Positions 24,373 to 35,686 of a stretch of DNA of 64,000 nt are shown here, in pieces (position 1 is the stretch's first letter; the number at the start of each line of letters is the position of its first letter). The stretch is taken from positions 14,257,968 through 14,321,967 of the forward strand of contig CP141141.1 in the NCBI GenBank assembly GCA_035235625.1, given 5' to 3'. A program made the translations under genes and the position numbers. The notes beneath the pieces were generated by a model. The model searched no databases. It saw nothing but the letters and a program-made list of their open reading frames with translations, and was not told the DNA's origin. The stretch is from Saururus chinensis. Its lineage: Eukaryota > Streptophyta > Magnoliopsida > Piperales > Saururaceae.

Positions 24373-27055
24373 AACCATAGCCCCTCTCAAAGTACGTGGC
24401 TGTTTTCATGCTTAACATAGAGCCTATCTGAAGCACCTACATGACACGACATGCAACCCAAAAATAAAACCACAAAACAATGAGGGGTGAGCTAATGCTT
24501 AGCAAGGGTTTTAATATAGATAGTAAACTCATAATGACATCACATACATTTTCAACATAACATTCATCACATAATCATTCACCATGCCCATTCAATATGG
24601 AACAAATCACATATATCCATACCACCTGTGCACCATGCCATAATTTACATTCCATAAACATATACTCATGCCACCTATGCATCATGTCAAATATAATCCA
24701 TATACACATAATCATGTCACCCGCAATTCTATAAACACATAGTCATGTAACCTGTATATCATGTTATAACCCACATTCTATACCATGTCACTTGTCTATC
24801 ATGGGTTCATCCATAGCTCCTAAAAATATGCACATCATGTGTAAATATATGAATCTTATTTTAACAATCACATCCTGCATGAATCAATTTTTAACATTCA
24901 TATCATGCATAATCATTTCTCAATATAAACATTCACTTTGCAAAATTAAGTGTATCAACCACACACCATCCTACATATCATGAAAATCCATAATAAAATC
25001 ACATGTGTAACATAAGCATCATTGTTCCTACACAACTTGTGTCATTGAGCATTCTCTTCCATACACTTGCAACAATCCATGGTGAATAAAAAAATAATTC
25101 TACTCACCCTGGCCGAAACCTAAGCAGACCTACTATAGACCCTGGTCGTAGCCTAAGTAAACATGCTCACCCTGGACATTCCAAAAGATCCTAAGCAGTT
25201 TGGGTAAATTCCCAAATTGGGAAAGATACCCCTGGTAAGCTGATATACATGGACAAACTAGCTGATTCTCAAGGTCGAGATAAGTTATCAAATAACTCAT
25301 ATAGCAATAAGCTTATCTCAACTTGGGGAGGCACCACGTTCTCGAAGGAACGTAAAATGAAATCATGTCCTTTTCGACACAAAACCAATTTGATAAGCCT
25401 CTGAATGATTAATCTGACATTCAATGGCATCCAATTATATCCAAATGATCAATCACGGCTAATGACGATAAATCTAATTTATAAACATGATCCAAATATA
25501 AGTAAACATACTCAAATCAGTCCATAATGAGACATGATCCATTTGTGTCAAATAAAATCATATAAGTCTGTGCAAGAGTGTACATAAGTGATAGCGTTCA
25601 AACCTAAGCTAAGACATTAGAAGCTTGAACAAACGATAATCAATGTTATATATGCAAGCATCCATAATTTTATTATGGTCTTATCCAACTGAAATCATGG
25701 AGTAAATGTATAAAAAATATCAAAATATGAGTTCAAGACAAGTATAACATCATGCTAGACCTAGACAAGTACTAACATATCCATACTTAAGCTAAAACAT
25801 GTGAAACATAATTTACCTAAAATTAATATGACATGTGCAAGCATATATGAATTATCATGGTAAAGTCCTATTATAATCATCAAGTAATTATGAAAAAATC
25901 ATCAAACATGAATTTTAAACAAGTAGAATATCGTACTAAAACTACACAAGTATAGTCCTAATCATGATAGAGCGAAATCATAATTCAAAGATGGTTCTCA
26001 TGCAATCATAGTAGTATTTATAGGTAATAATAATAACTCATTTTAGTCATAAAGGATTAGGCTTATGAAAAGAGAACAAGAAATGGCTGAAATTACAACA
26101 AAAACAAGCCAAATGACAAAATTGCAATGTTTGCGTTCGATTTGTCTGGTAGGCTGTTTGAATAGATGGTTGTTCGAACACCTATTGGCCCGTTCAAATG
26201 CCCTTAATAGTTCACTTTTTACCTTTTTCCTGGTTCGACTTCAACCTTCCAAAATTCAAACTGAAAACATTAAAAAATTCAAGATAAATTCTAAAATCAC
26301 CATAGAACTTCATTATATCAAAATCTAACCCTAGAACATGATAGATCTAATCATTTTTATACTTAATCACAAGTAACAATAAATAACATGTTTTTCATAA
26401 ATCGCCATTAAAGCTCAAATGAAGCAAGAACCCACCTAAATCCCTAATCATGCATTCTAATGGAAAAAGCCACACATGTAAAAACTCCCTTATCCCTATG
26501 AAGCCTTTGGACCCATGAAAAAAATTCAATCCTCAAGAAATCTTAACCAAAAATTAGGGTTTTTGTTAAAATTTAATTAAAATCAACTAATATACTCAAA
26601 TCAATTTGAAAATAGGTAGATCTAGGATAACATTTGGTTAAAAACAAAAATTACCTATTTAGGGTTTTAAATTAAAATTAAAAATAAGATTTTTAATTGA
26701 ATAAATCAAGAATCAAGATGGGGAAATGAAGATAAGAAGGATTAAGACCAAAATCGAAAAATTTTGGGTGATTAGGGCAAGAAAACACACCTTAATCTCT
26801 TTTTCTTCTTTACGAAATGGGGGTAGAGCGCCTCCTTTCTTTTAGCACAAATGTTCCCCATTTGGTCAAATAACTAGGGTTTTCTTTACATAGTAAAAGT
26901 TTTGGGCTGGGTAAACAAACTATTGGACTGTAAAATAGGTCCAAAACACCCTAAGTTGCTAATTAAGGTTATTTTTGGTCTAGACACAAATTTAATAACT
27001 TCAAAACCCACTGAAATAAATTAATAGAAGTTTATAAAGTCAAGAATGTCACATG
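24370..27055 (-). mobile_element. Long gypsy-type LTR fragment
   Basis: It begins abruptly after the hAT breakpoint with 'cccctctcaaagtacgtgg' and 'gaggggtgagctaatgctt', a layout also seen at 22080-22190 in the LTR left of the hAT. It contains direct repeats at 24600-24810 and a pair of 'caccctgg...cctaagca' segments at 25106-25200. The high end 'agaatgtcaca' at 27044-27055 may be the minus-strand TGTGACATTCT start. No coding domain was recognised. The plus-strand frame at 26065-26328 has no motif. Confidence 0.45.
24600..24810. repeat. Degenerate tandem repeats in LTR, about 50-60 bp units
   Basis: Four to five imperfect units each contain 'ca(t/c)g(c/t)ca(c)ctgt/a', 'atcatg' and 'cacat' words, for example 'ccacctgtgcaccatgcc', 'ccacctatgcatcatgtc' and 'aacctgtatatcatgtta'. 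They are confined to the LTR fragment. Confidence 0.6.
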
Positions 27056-28129
27056 CCATCCAACATAGACGTGGGGTCCACAGCGGGGTCCAAACCCTTA
27101 ATTAAGAACAATTATGATAAAATTCATAGAAATGGATAAATCAAGTTTGACACTAATACTTATAGAAAGTAAAATTAAACCTTATTTAAACCATAATTAA
27201 TAACCCTTAACCCCAAAATCAAATCAAACAAGCAAAATCACATAAATTTACATAATTTTTAAAAAAATTAAACTGAGTTAAATTAGAGATTTTACATTGT
27301 TACCATTTAAGAAATGGTAACCTAAACTTGATTCACCCAAATACGTTAGACACAAAGTGAACCTGACCCATTAAGTAAATAAAAGTAGTTTTTATTATTT
27401 CAACTTTTAAGAAAATCAACTTAATTAGTTTAATTACAAGATTTTAACAAATTATTTGGTCTTATCTCTACTTGACAAGAAAAATTTAAGAGTTATTATC
27501 TAAAAACAAAAAATATATATAAAAATTGAATTTTTATAGCCTTAGTAGTTGGGGCAGGTCATATTACCTAAAACCTGGGCCTAACCCGAACAATTATTTG
27601 TGTTCAAATTACAAACCCAAGCATAACCCATTAGGATTAGGTAGATTAGGGTTTTCCCATATACTTGACATGAGTGGCATCCATATCGAGTGGCATCCAT
27701 AGTCAGAAAGTCTGAAACACTTACTAGAGAACAATGGAGGGAATGGAAAAGAAGACCAAGAGATGGAATAGGCAATGGACATCTTACCTCAATCCCTTGC
27801 ACTAGCCATGACAAATGCTCCACACATATTTTTCCAGACCGGCCTAGCTGCCAATGGCCAACCAAATACCCACACCAACAAGAAGGAGGATCTTCTTCAT
27901 ACTACTTTCCGGATCACCCTGAGTCGCCCTAGTGGAACTCGGTGGAGTAGGTCTTATCTTTGTTGTACCCCAAGTGAACTTCTTGACATAATATATTATA
28001 CAAAAATGAAAGTGAATATAAATGATGTTTTCCTTTTCTTTGATATAGAAAAGGATTTGAAGTACTTTTAAATTTTAAAATTAAATAAGTATAGTGAAAA
28101 GTACTTATAAAAAAATTGCTTGTGGCAAG
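27056..28129. other. Unassigned, with one less AT-rich segment
   Basis: Mostly AT-rich. The 27660-27960 part has a more even base composition and overlapping open frames on both strands (27581-27865 minus, 27690-27932 and 27775-28071 plus). No conserved motif was recognised in any of them. It may be a captured or decayed exon. Confidence 0.3.
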
Positions 28130-28445
28130 CTTGTGGGCATGTTGTGGGCACCATGCTCATATATGCTTTCCCCAATGTGTAGCGTTTAGGAAGCATTTTC
28201 TACGCTCCCTACTGACAATGCGCCCAACATAAGGAACACATCGGAGCCCTTAATATTTGAGATCGATGGTCTTCACGATAGCACACATTAGCGTCAATGC
28301 ACTAGCGCGTGCACTATCGATCTCATGGATAAAGGGCTCCCATGTGTTCCTTCCCCTATGTGATTTGTCAGTAGGGAGCATTAAAAATGCTTCCTAATGC
28401 ATGCTGGCTACACATATGCATTATGTACTAGCCCTCATGCCTTCG
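28130..28445. mobile_element. Fold-back / MITE-like long hairpin element
   Basis: Arms at about 28171-28270 and 28312-28415 are imperfect inverted copies: 'ggaagcattttctacgctcc' against 'gggagcattaaaaatgcttc', 'aaggaacaca...ggagccctt' against 'aagggctcccatgtgttcctt', and 'gagatcgat' against 'atcgatctc'. The loop is about 40 bases. No coding sequence. Outer ends and target duplication were not placed. Confidence 0.65.
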
Positions 28446-29286
28446 TTATGTAGTAATGTTTTAAATTCAAGACTTTGACTACAAAACTGTTTGAGTGGGT
28501 TCAACTTAGAGTCTCATGAGATTAAAAATGGAGATATGTTAAAATTTTGGATATATTATCTAAAGAAATGTTACTTTCAGTTAGAACAAAAATTAATTAA
28601 AAATATAATTCATTTTTTTAGTGTGAAAATGTTCAATAAGTAAAAATATTTAAATTAATATTTATTATTATATGAAAATGGAGCTTCATGATGGTTTAGA
28701 TTTTGACTTGGGAAACAATGGAGTAAGTAAAGGAGTAAATAGAGTCAATTGAGGAGTTATGCTAATTTTGACTTCGAAAGCTTGAATAGGGGAGTTTTTT
28801 TTATAGAAGAGACTGAGGGAATTTTTTGAGTCAATGGAGTTCTAAAACTATGTTTGTGTTCACTGTAGAACGTGCATACAAGGGCGCCTACTTAGCATTT
28901 CACATATTCTAAATCCTGAATGTCATGTTTCTTTTAGTGATTTGAAATACCATATCTATAAGCTCAAATAATCAAGGATGTAGTCCTTATCAACTAAAAT
29001 TAAAATTAGAATCTGATTGTATATGCTATTATTTTACGCCTCTCTTTTATAGATGCTCATATTCTATACTTTAAGAATCAAAATATTTATGTGGAAATTT
29101 TAAATTTAATTATTCCCTCAATTTGTGATTCAAGTGGGTCAAAGATGTAATGTTTAGTCAATCCATCCTTAGTTGAACTGGTTGCATCTCTCCCAGTTGT
29201 GGTAGAGTTCCCAGGGCAGCATCCCATTGACATAGAGTGTGTGAAAGGGCTCATGAGTCTTGTCCATAAAAAGAACAAAAAAAATG
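28446..29286. other. No gene recognised
   Basis: AT-rich sequence with only short open frames. Nothing could be assigned. Confidence 0.4.
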
Positions 29287-29495
29287 TACTCCCTCCATCT
29301 AGTATTAATAGCTACATTTAAAGAAAAAATGATAGTTTGTATTGTATGGTAAAACACAAATCTAAGAGAAGGAAAATGAAGCTTATGATGCTCTTTTTTA
29401 AGTACTCAACCACTTAAATTTTACAAAATAGAGCTATTAATATAGAATATACTTTTTACCCAAATAGAGCTATTAATTTAAGGATGAAAGGAGTA
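29287..29495 (+). mobile_element. Stowaway-like MITE, copy 2
   Basis: It begins TACTCCCTCCATC and ends GAAAGGAGTA, giving inverted termini CTCC(C/T)... flanked by TA on each side, the target of Tc1/mariner-type MITEs. The interior has 'ttaatagctacattta' and two later 'gagctattaat' blocks, shared with copies at 10992 and 34908. Confidence 0.8.
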
Positions 29496-29808
29496 CTATT
29501 TACTACTTAGTTTTCAAGACCAATAATTCATTGTAGAAGCTAGAACAAGGAGTCCAATGAAATAATAATTGCATCTCAATTCCACTTAGGCCAAATTGGA
29601 ACTGAATTAAAACTGAAATGCGAGGAATGAAAATTGAGCAAGGAACCAAACCGGATGTGAATGGAGTTGGAACTGAACCTAAAATTGAATAAGAATTGAT
29701 AATTTTCTAAAATATAGCTAAAATAAATAGTTAACTTAGATAAATAATTTAAAACAAATTATTAGCTTAAATAAAATTTTTAGAATAAAGATGATTTTTA
29801 GTTATGTT
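29496..29808. other. Left flank of the CACTA element: interrupted repeat
   Basis: Segments such as 'aaggaaccaaaccgg' at about 29639 resemble 'ggaaccaaactt' at about 34518, on the other side of the CACTA element. The CACTA element probably inserted into an older 'ggttc/gaacc'-rich repeat now split between 29580-29808 and 34414-34545. Confidence 0.4.
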
Positions 29809-30259
29809 CACTATAACAAAAAGGACTTATTGCAATGCTCTTATTAGCGACACACTTAAAAGCGTGCTAATAAGGGCTTTTTACAATGCTTAAAAAAGTC
29901 ATAATTTTTTTTACTATTTGCGACAATTATTTATAAATGTCGCAAATAAGGGTACTATTTGCTATGTTTGCAAATAAACGTAACAAATAGTAGGACTATT
30001 TGCAACATTTATATACAAACGTCACAAATAATTTACACTATCTAAGTACTAAACGTGACAAGTACTCTAAGTATTTTGCAACTTTTAATATTAAACGTTG
30101 CAAATAGTGAAACAATTTGCAAAGTATTTAACTAAACATCGCAAATAGTATTATTTTAAATATTAAGTTATATTTAATATATACTATTTCAATTATATAA
30201 TATATTACACAATAGATAAATATATGATATATAATTAAAAAAAATTTAAAATTAATATA

Positions 30260-31042
30260 TGTAGTCTTGTTTGTGTGAGATTGGGTCACGCGCCTTAGCG
30301 TGAGCCCCGACTCTGTGGGCTGTCGGATATCTATTCAACAATGAACATACCTCAAGAGGATAAGAAGGTTGCATGCTCCCTTCTGCCATCATATATAAAA
30401 AAATTAAATTTATTTCATTAGTAATTGTTCATGTGAGATTGGGTTCATGCCTTGGCTCAGTGGTCCTTCAGATTTTAAAAATAAAAATTAAAATAATTTT
30501 TCTATCTTGTTTGTATATCCCTTGGTTCTATGGGTTGTTGGATAACTCAGAGGGCAAGTAGGTTGCATGTGCCCTTACACTGTTGAATGTAAAAAAAATT
30601 AAAATTAAATATTTTTTTTAGTCTTGTTTATGTTAGACTTGGCTCATGCCCCGGCTCTTTGGGCAGTTGGATTAAAAAATTAAATTAATATATTCAATAC
30701 TGTTTGTTGAGAATCAATGTAAGTTTATACAATTTGGGCTCTCAGATTTCATTACAAAGACACACATACCTCAGGGGTAGGCATATTGCATGCCCTCTTG
30801 CACTATCAGATCTCGATCCGATGGCTCTCAAAGCCAAGGCTCACACAAACGGGAATAAAAAATTTAATTTATTTTTTATTATATATCTTAGATGTATACA
30901 TTAAATAATATATTATTTAATTTAAATAAAATATAATTATAGCATTTATAATTATTTACAATATACAGGTTTATATGTAAAAAATAACATGGTTATTTGT
31001 GACATATAAATGTATACATCGCAAAAAACAAATTTATTTGCA

Positions 31043-31111
<69 letters not shown>

Positions 31112-31770
31112 ACAAATAGTCTTATTATTTGTAACATATAATAGTATACTTCATAAATAACCACATTTTATTATTATTTAAATAATAAAATATATTAAAT
31201 GATTTATTATGTGATTTACATAAACTATAATCATATAATTTATAATTATTTGTGAAGTATAGGTTTATATGCCAAATAGCATGGTTATTTGTGACGTATA
31301 AATGTAAACATCGCAAATAACTATATTATTTGTGATGTATACATCTATACATTGCAAATAATACTATCTTTATTTAATATTTGTTATCTATATTAAATAA
31401 TATATTATTTAAATATATAAATATATAATAAATAAATACAAAAATAAAATAAATTTATTTCTTCAGTTACGTGTGAGTGAGAGTGTGCTTAACACATCAA
31501 TATGAGCCCTAGCCTTGTGTACCACAGAATTTCAATTTGATGATGCACATATGTTAGGGGGTAGGCAGGTTGCCTGCCCCCTTACGTCGTCAGATCTCAA
31601 CCCAATGACATTTAAAGCCTTGGCTGACCCATACAGGAAAATTCGCCGACGTATATATATATATATAATAATAATAATAATAAATAAATAAATATAAAAA
31701 TAATTAAATCAATATCTATATTCCTGTTTGTATGAGATGGGGTTACGTGCATCACCGTGAGCCTTGACCT
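30260..31770. repeat. Dispersed direct repeats inside the CACTA element
   Basis: A unit containing 'gtcttgtttgtgtgagattg', 'gcgtgagcc', a short GC-rich stretch, 'acatacctca', and 'ggttgcatgc(c/t)ccctt' recurs fully or partly at about 30263, 30423, 30615, 30750, 31463 and 31722, with AT-rich spacers. All copies are in the same orientation. No protein is encoded. Confidence 0.6.
31045..31108. repeat. (AT)32 microsatellite
   Basis: Pure AT dinucleotides over 64 bases, inside the CACTA element. Confidence 0.95.
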
Positions 31771-32159
31771 TGCAAAAATTTAATTAATTTACTATTTGCG
31801 ACGCTTATTTGTAAATGTGAGAATAGGGGTATTATTTGCGATAGTTATAAATAAACGTCTCTAATACTGGGCCTATTTGTGATGTTTATATACAAATACT
31901 ATTCTATTAAAAAATCTAAACAAATTTTTTTTGGATTATTTGTTATGTTTACAAGTAAACATTGCTAATAGATTGGACTATTTGCGACACTTATAAACAT
32001 CACAAATAATGGACTATTTGCGACACTTATAAACATGGGCAAAATTTTGCCCGTAAAATTCTTTGCATGTAAGCAAAATTGCCCTTTATTTCCTCCCCCC
32101 TACTGTTGACCCTTCCTCCATTGCTCCCCCCCTACTGTTGACCCTTCCTCCATTGCAAA

Positions 32160-32860
32160 TACGTATATGTGATGCAAACCTTCTGCCGCCATCCGGAATC
32201 CGGCTCCCCCTCCTTCCATCTAGCACCCGGCTCGCCCTCTCTGTCCGCCGTCAACCAGTCCTTCCCTCCGCCCCCTGCCTCCGTCAGCCGCCAACCAGTC
32301 CCCTCCCTCCTCCCCCGGCCTGCGTCCGCCGCCGCCGCCCAGTCCCCCGCTCCCTCCTCCCTGCTGCTCAGTCACCCCTCCCTACCCCACTGCTCAGTCC
32401 CTCCCTCCGCCCCGGCCGCCGTCCGCCGCCAACCAGTCCCCTCCCTCCGCCCCGGCCTCCGTCCGCCGCCGCCGCCCGGTCCCCCCTCCTTCCCTTGCTG
32501 CTCCCCCCTCCTCCCTCGCTGCTCGGTCGCCCCTCCCTCCCCACCGCTCGGTCCCTCCCTCCGCCCCCGGCCTCCGTCGGCCGCCGTCGCCCAGTCCCCC
32601 CCCCCTCCTCCCCTATCGCTCCCCCTCCTCCCCTCGCTGCTCGGTCGCCCCTCCCTCCCCACCCGGCCCCTCTCCCCCACCGCTCGGTCCCCCCTCCGCC
32701 CACGGCCTCGTTCGCCGCCGCCGCCCGGTCCCCCACCATCCCCCCCTCCACCCCCGATGCCCCTCGGCTCGCCCGCCCTCCCTCCCCCACGTTGCCCCTC
32801 TCCCCCCTGCTCGGTCCCCCCTCCCTCCCTTGCCGGCGACTTTATGCCGCCGGCAGGTTT
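32160..32860. repeat. GC-rich, pyrimidine-biased minisatellite block in CACTA element
   Basis: About 700 bases dominated on the plus strand by C and T: repeated words 'ccctccctccgccc', 'gtccgccgccgccgcc', 'gctgctcggtcgcccc', 'ccggcctccgtc'. Imperfect units of roughly 100 bases recur. Long frames in several phases (up to 298 codons, Pro/Ser/Arg-rich; Gly/Arg-rich on the minus strand) are side effects of the repeat, since several frames on both strands are open at once. The base composition contrasts sharply with the AT-rich surroundings. Confidence 0.75.
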
Positions 32861-32869
32861 TTTCATTAC

Positions 32870-33539
32870 TTTATTAAGTCACTAGCGACGCTTATCAAAG
32901 CATCACTAATGCTTTTTTATTTTTATTTCATATTAGCGACGCTTTGTAAGCGTCGCTAATTGTTTTTATTTTTATTTTTTTTATTTTTTATTTCATATTA
33001 GAGACGCTTTGTAAGCGTCGCTAATTATTTTTTATTTTTATTTTTTTATTTGTTATTTCATATTAGTGACGCTCAAAAAGCGTCGCGAATGGTTTTTAGT
33101 TTTATTTTTTTTACACATTAGCGACATTATTTAAGTGTCGCAAATGGTTTTTATTTTTTTATTTTTATTTTATATTAGCGACGCTTACAATGCGTCGCTA
33201 ATAGAAAAATAAATTTCTTATTTCGTTGTTTTAGAAATTTATTTTTATTATTTTGTTTATTATTTTTAAATTTTTTTTATCATTAGCGACGTATATTAAG
33301 CGTCGGTAATACATAACTAGTAGTGACGCTTATTGGTAAGCGTCGCTAATAGTAACCTATTAGCGACGCTTAGTATACGTCGCTAATAATTATATTTTAG
33401 CGACGCTTAAGGTAAGCGTCGATAATAAGCAGTAGCGACGGGACTTTTAACGACGTATTTTGCGACATTTTTTTTGCGTCGCTTAGGGTACTATTAGCGA
33501 CGCTTATATGTGTCGCTAATACTGCAATTTGTTGTAGTG
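32870..33539. repeat. Array of about 12 hairpins, 'TTAGCGACGCTT...AAGCGTCGCTAA'
   Basis: Near-perfect inverted units of 25-32 bases start at about 32932, 32997, 33062, 33117 and 33174 (55-65 base spacing, separated by T-rich spacers), then more densely from 33280 to 33510. Arms carry GCGACGCTT and AAGCGTCGC with scattered single changes. This fits CACTA subterminal repeats, which act as transposase-binding sites in studied elements. It is not a CRISPR array, since the spacers are low-complexity and near-identical. Confidence 0.8.
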
Positions 33540-33865
33540 ATTGCTCCCCCCCACCGTTGCCCCTTCCACCATTGCTGGCCCTTCTTCATTGATGGGTCGC
33601 TCCCCTACTCTCTTGCTGCTGGCTAGAGGAGGGATAATCTGGCTCCCCTCCCTCTCTTCCCTCCTTCCCTTACCGGCAAACAAAGGAGGGGCTCTGAGGT
33701 GCCAGAGTATGGATCCTCCTACTTGCCACCCCCCCCAACCTATCCACGCCCCCTTTCCTTTGTTGCCAGGCAGAGGAGGAAGAGATGTGGGGCACAAGAC
33801 CCCAGTAGGATGAGTTTGGCACCTCTCACTCTCCCCCTAGTCCACCCTCTTCCCTATGGAGACCT
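33540..33865. other. Second GC-rich block in the CACTA element
   Basis: It starts with 'attgctccccccc', closely matching 32124-32140, and has open frames on both strands (33541-33813 plus, 33516-33797 minus) without recognisable motifs. It could be a captured gene fragment or part of the same GC-rich repeat. Confidence 0.4.
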
Positions 33866-34413
33866 TTTTTATTTTTAAAATTTTTACTTATTAGCAATGC
33901 TTTTGACACTCTCAAGAAGCGTCGCTAATAAGGATGTTTTGTTTTTTTTCTTAAAATTTATGTTTATTAGTGACACTTTAATAAAGTGTTACTAACAAGA
34001 TACTATTAGCGATGGTTATGTACATTTAATTTAATCTTTAATATTAGCAATGTTTTAAGATACTAAAGTTTTAGCAACCTTTAAAACTAAACATTGCTAT
34101 AAAATAAGATATTAGCGACATTTAATAAATGTTGCTAATATATATTTGCAACCTACATTAAAACCATTGCAAATAATTATTTACAATGAAAATAAAAATG
34201 TGGCAAATACGTATATGTGATGCAAACAAAATGTCGCAAATAATTGTTATTAGTGACGCTTTTTTCATATGCATCGCAAATTTCTACTTGCAATGGTAGT
34301 TTTTGTGATGCTTATGACTATGCTTTTTAAACATAATAAATATGTATCAATAATACTTTTAAAATTATTAGTGATACTTAAAATGGTCGTTGATAGTCTT
34401 TTTTGTTGTTGTG

Positions 34414-34907
34414 ATTATAAATCTCAGTTCGATTTGGTTTGGTTCCAATTCTTAGTTATCAGCTGGTTAGAACCAGACTTAAACCAATATTAAATCGGTT
34501 CATCGGAATCGAATAAGGAACCAAACTTAAATGAACTAAATAAATCTTCTTTTTTTGTGTGCAGCCATACCAAATAATGGTTAGCATTACATGCTGCTGG
34601 TATACTCAATCGAGAGTTCAAAACTAAGGTCACAGCTTCTAGAGTTTAGGTCTTATAAATAAAGGTGCTACTGTAATCAGACATCTAACTAGGCTTTGAC
34701 TTTATCATTTCCTTCTATAATTGGCAGTTATGACAAAATTTATGCTAACTCGTCAAGTCCAACAACCACCATATCATTTTCGGGATTATAATATGTTTAC
34801 AACATTTACTAGTTAGGAATCAGATCATTAGCCTAAAATTAGTAGCTTCACTTCCACGCTGTCAGTGTCTTCAATCCAGATCACTTATCCCGTGGTTATA
34901 ATTTATA
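34414..34907. other. Right flank of the CACTA element, no gene recognised
   Basis: 34414-34545 looks like the continuation of the repeat at 29580-29808 ('ggttccaatt', 'tcggaatcgaataaggaacc'). The rest is unassigned. Confidence 0.35.
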
Positions 34908-35096
34908 TATATTCGTTCCCACTTACATTAAATAACTCTACTTGAAAAAGTTTGTTCCATATTAATAGTTTTATTTTATTTAATTTAAATGGTTAGTTAC
35001 TTAAATAAGAGTATCATAAGCTTAGTTTCAGTATAGGTTTTAAAAACTACTATTTTTTTTTCAATGTAGCTATTAATATAATATACGGAGAGAATA
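34908..35096 (-). mobile_element. Stowaway-like MITE, copy 3
   Basis: Read on the minus strand it begins TATTCTCTCCGTATA, then 'attaatagctacattgaa', 'aagcttatgatactctta', and 'aactattaatatggaacaa', the same block order as the copy at 29287-29495. It ends near 'gggaacgaat'. Non-coding. Confidence 0.7.
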
Positions 35097-35367
35097 TAAT
35101 AGAGAGATTAAGGAAGACAAGTTCACACTAGACATGGACACATAACTACATAAATTAAAGTCAATAAGTTGAATAAATATTGGGTAGTTTAATACATTAA
35201 TTTCTTTTAAAGTTTTCAAATTTCTCTATTCTCAATCTAGAACCATGGTGACAAGGATTGGCCCAAGACCCCCTTAAAATTGGAATAACACAACTTCTTT
35301 CTACATTAAATTGAAAAGTTTTTATCACCATGCTCAAGAGAACATTGGGGATGCAGAGACTGGGTAT

Positions 35368-35686
35368 CATTCAGTATGCATAATGTCTAACGTGATCCCC
35401 CTTTTGATGTTATGAGTCCAACAACCTACATGCCCCAAGTCAAGACAGGCCAAATGAGCCTAGCTAAACCAAGTTTGGTTGGTCCTAAGTTGGCTTCATT
35501 GTGTTCCAAGCTGAGCTTTAGGTTTCATTTAGTATGCATGATGTCTAACGTGATCCCCCTTTTGATGTCATGAGTCCAACAACCTACATGCCCCAAGTCA
35601 AGAGCGGCCAAATGAGCATAGCTAAACCAATTAAGTTTGGTTGGTCCTAAGTTGGCATCATTGTGTTCTAATCTGAGCTTTAGGTT
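35368..35686. repeat. Tandem duplication, two units of about 160 bp
   Basis: Units 35368-35525 and 35526-35686 share 'gtctaacgtgatcccccttt', 'gagtccaacaacctacatgc', 'tttggttggtcctaagttgg' and 'gagctttaggtt' in order, with a few substitutions and one small insertion. The 63-codon minus-strand frame here spans the repeat and has no recognisable motif. Confidence 0.9.

Larger units (their letters stand above)
29809..34413. mobile_element. Non-autonomous CACTA (En/Spm-like) element, 4.6 kb
   Basis: The left end CACTATAACAAAAAGG (29809-29824) pairs with the complement of the right end, CACAACAACAAAAAAG (13 of 16 matches, right end at 34413). The flanking triplets are GTT and ATT, compatible with a 3-bp target duplication that differs at one base. 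Both subterminal regions are filled with inverted 'ttagcgac...gtcgctaa' and 'tttgcgac...gtcgcaaa' repeats, the usual CACTA feature. No transposase domain was recognised. The interior holds direct repeats (30260-31770), an AT microsatellite, a GC-rich block (32160-32860), a dense hairpin array (32870-33539) and a second GC-rich block (33540-33865). A further inner terminus TTTGTTGTAGTG at 33528-33539 suggests nesting or terminus duplication. Confidence 0.75.

Noticed and set aside
32063-32959. 298-codon proline-rich open frame
   Set aside because: It lies over the C-rich minisatellite, where other frames on both strands are open too; no ordered domain, no promoter or splice context.
32870-33539. 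CRISPR-like array of palindromic repeats
   Set aside because: The context is a plant genome and a CACTA element; spacers are T-rich and nearly identical, and no cas genes exist.
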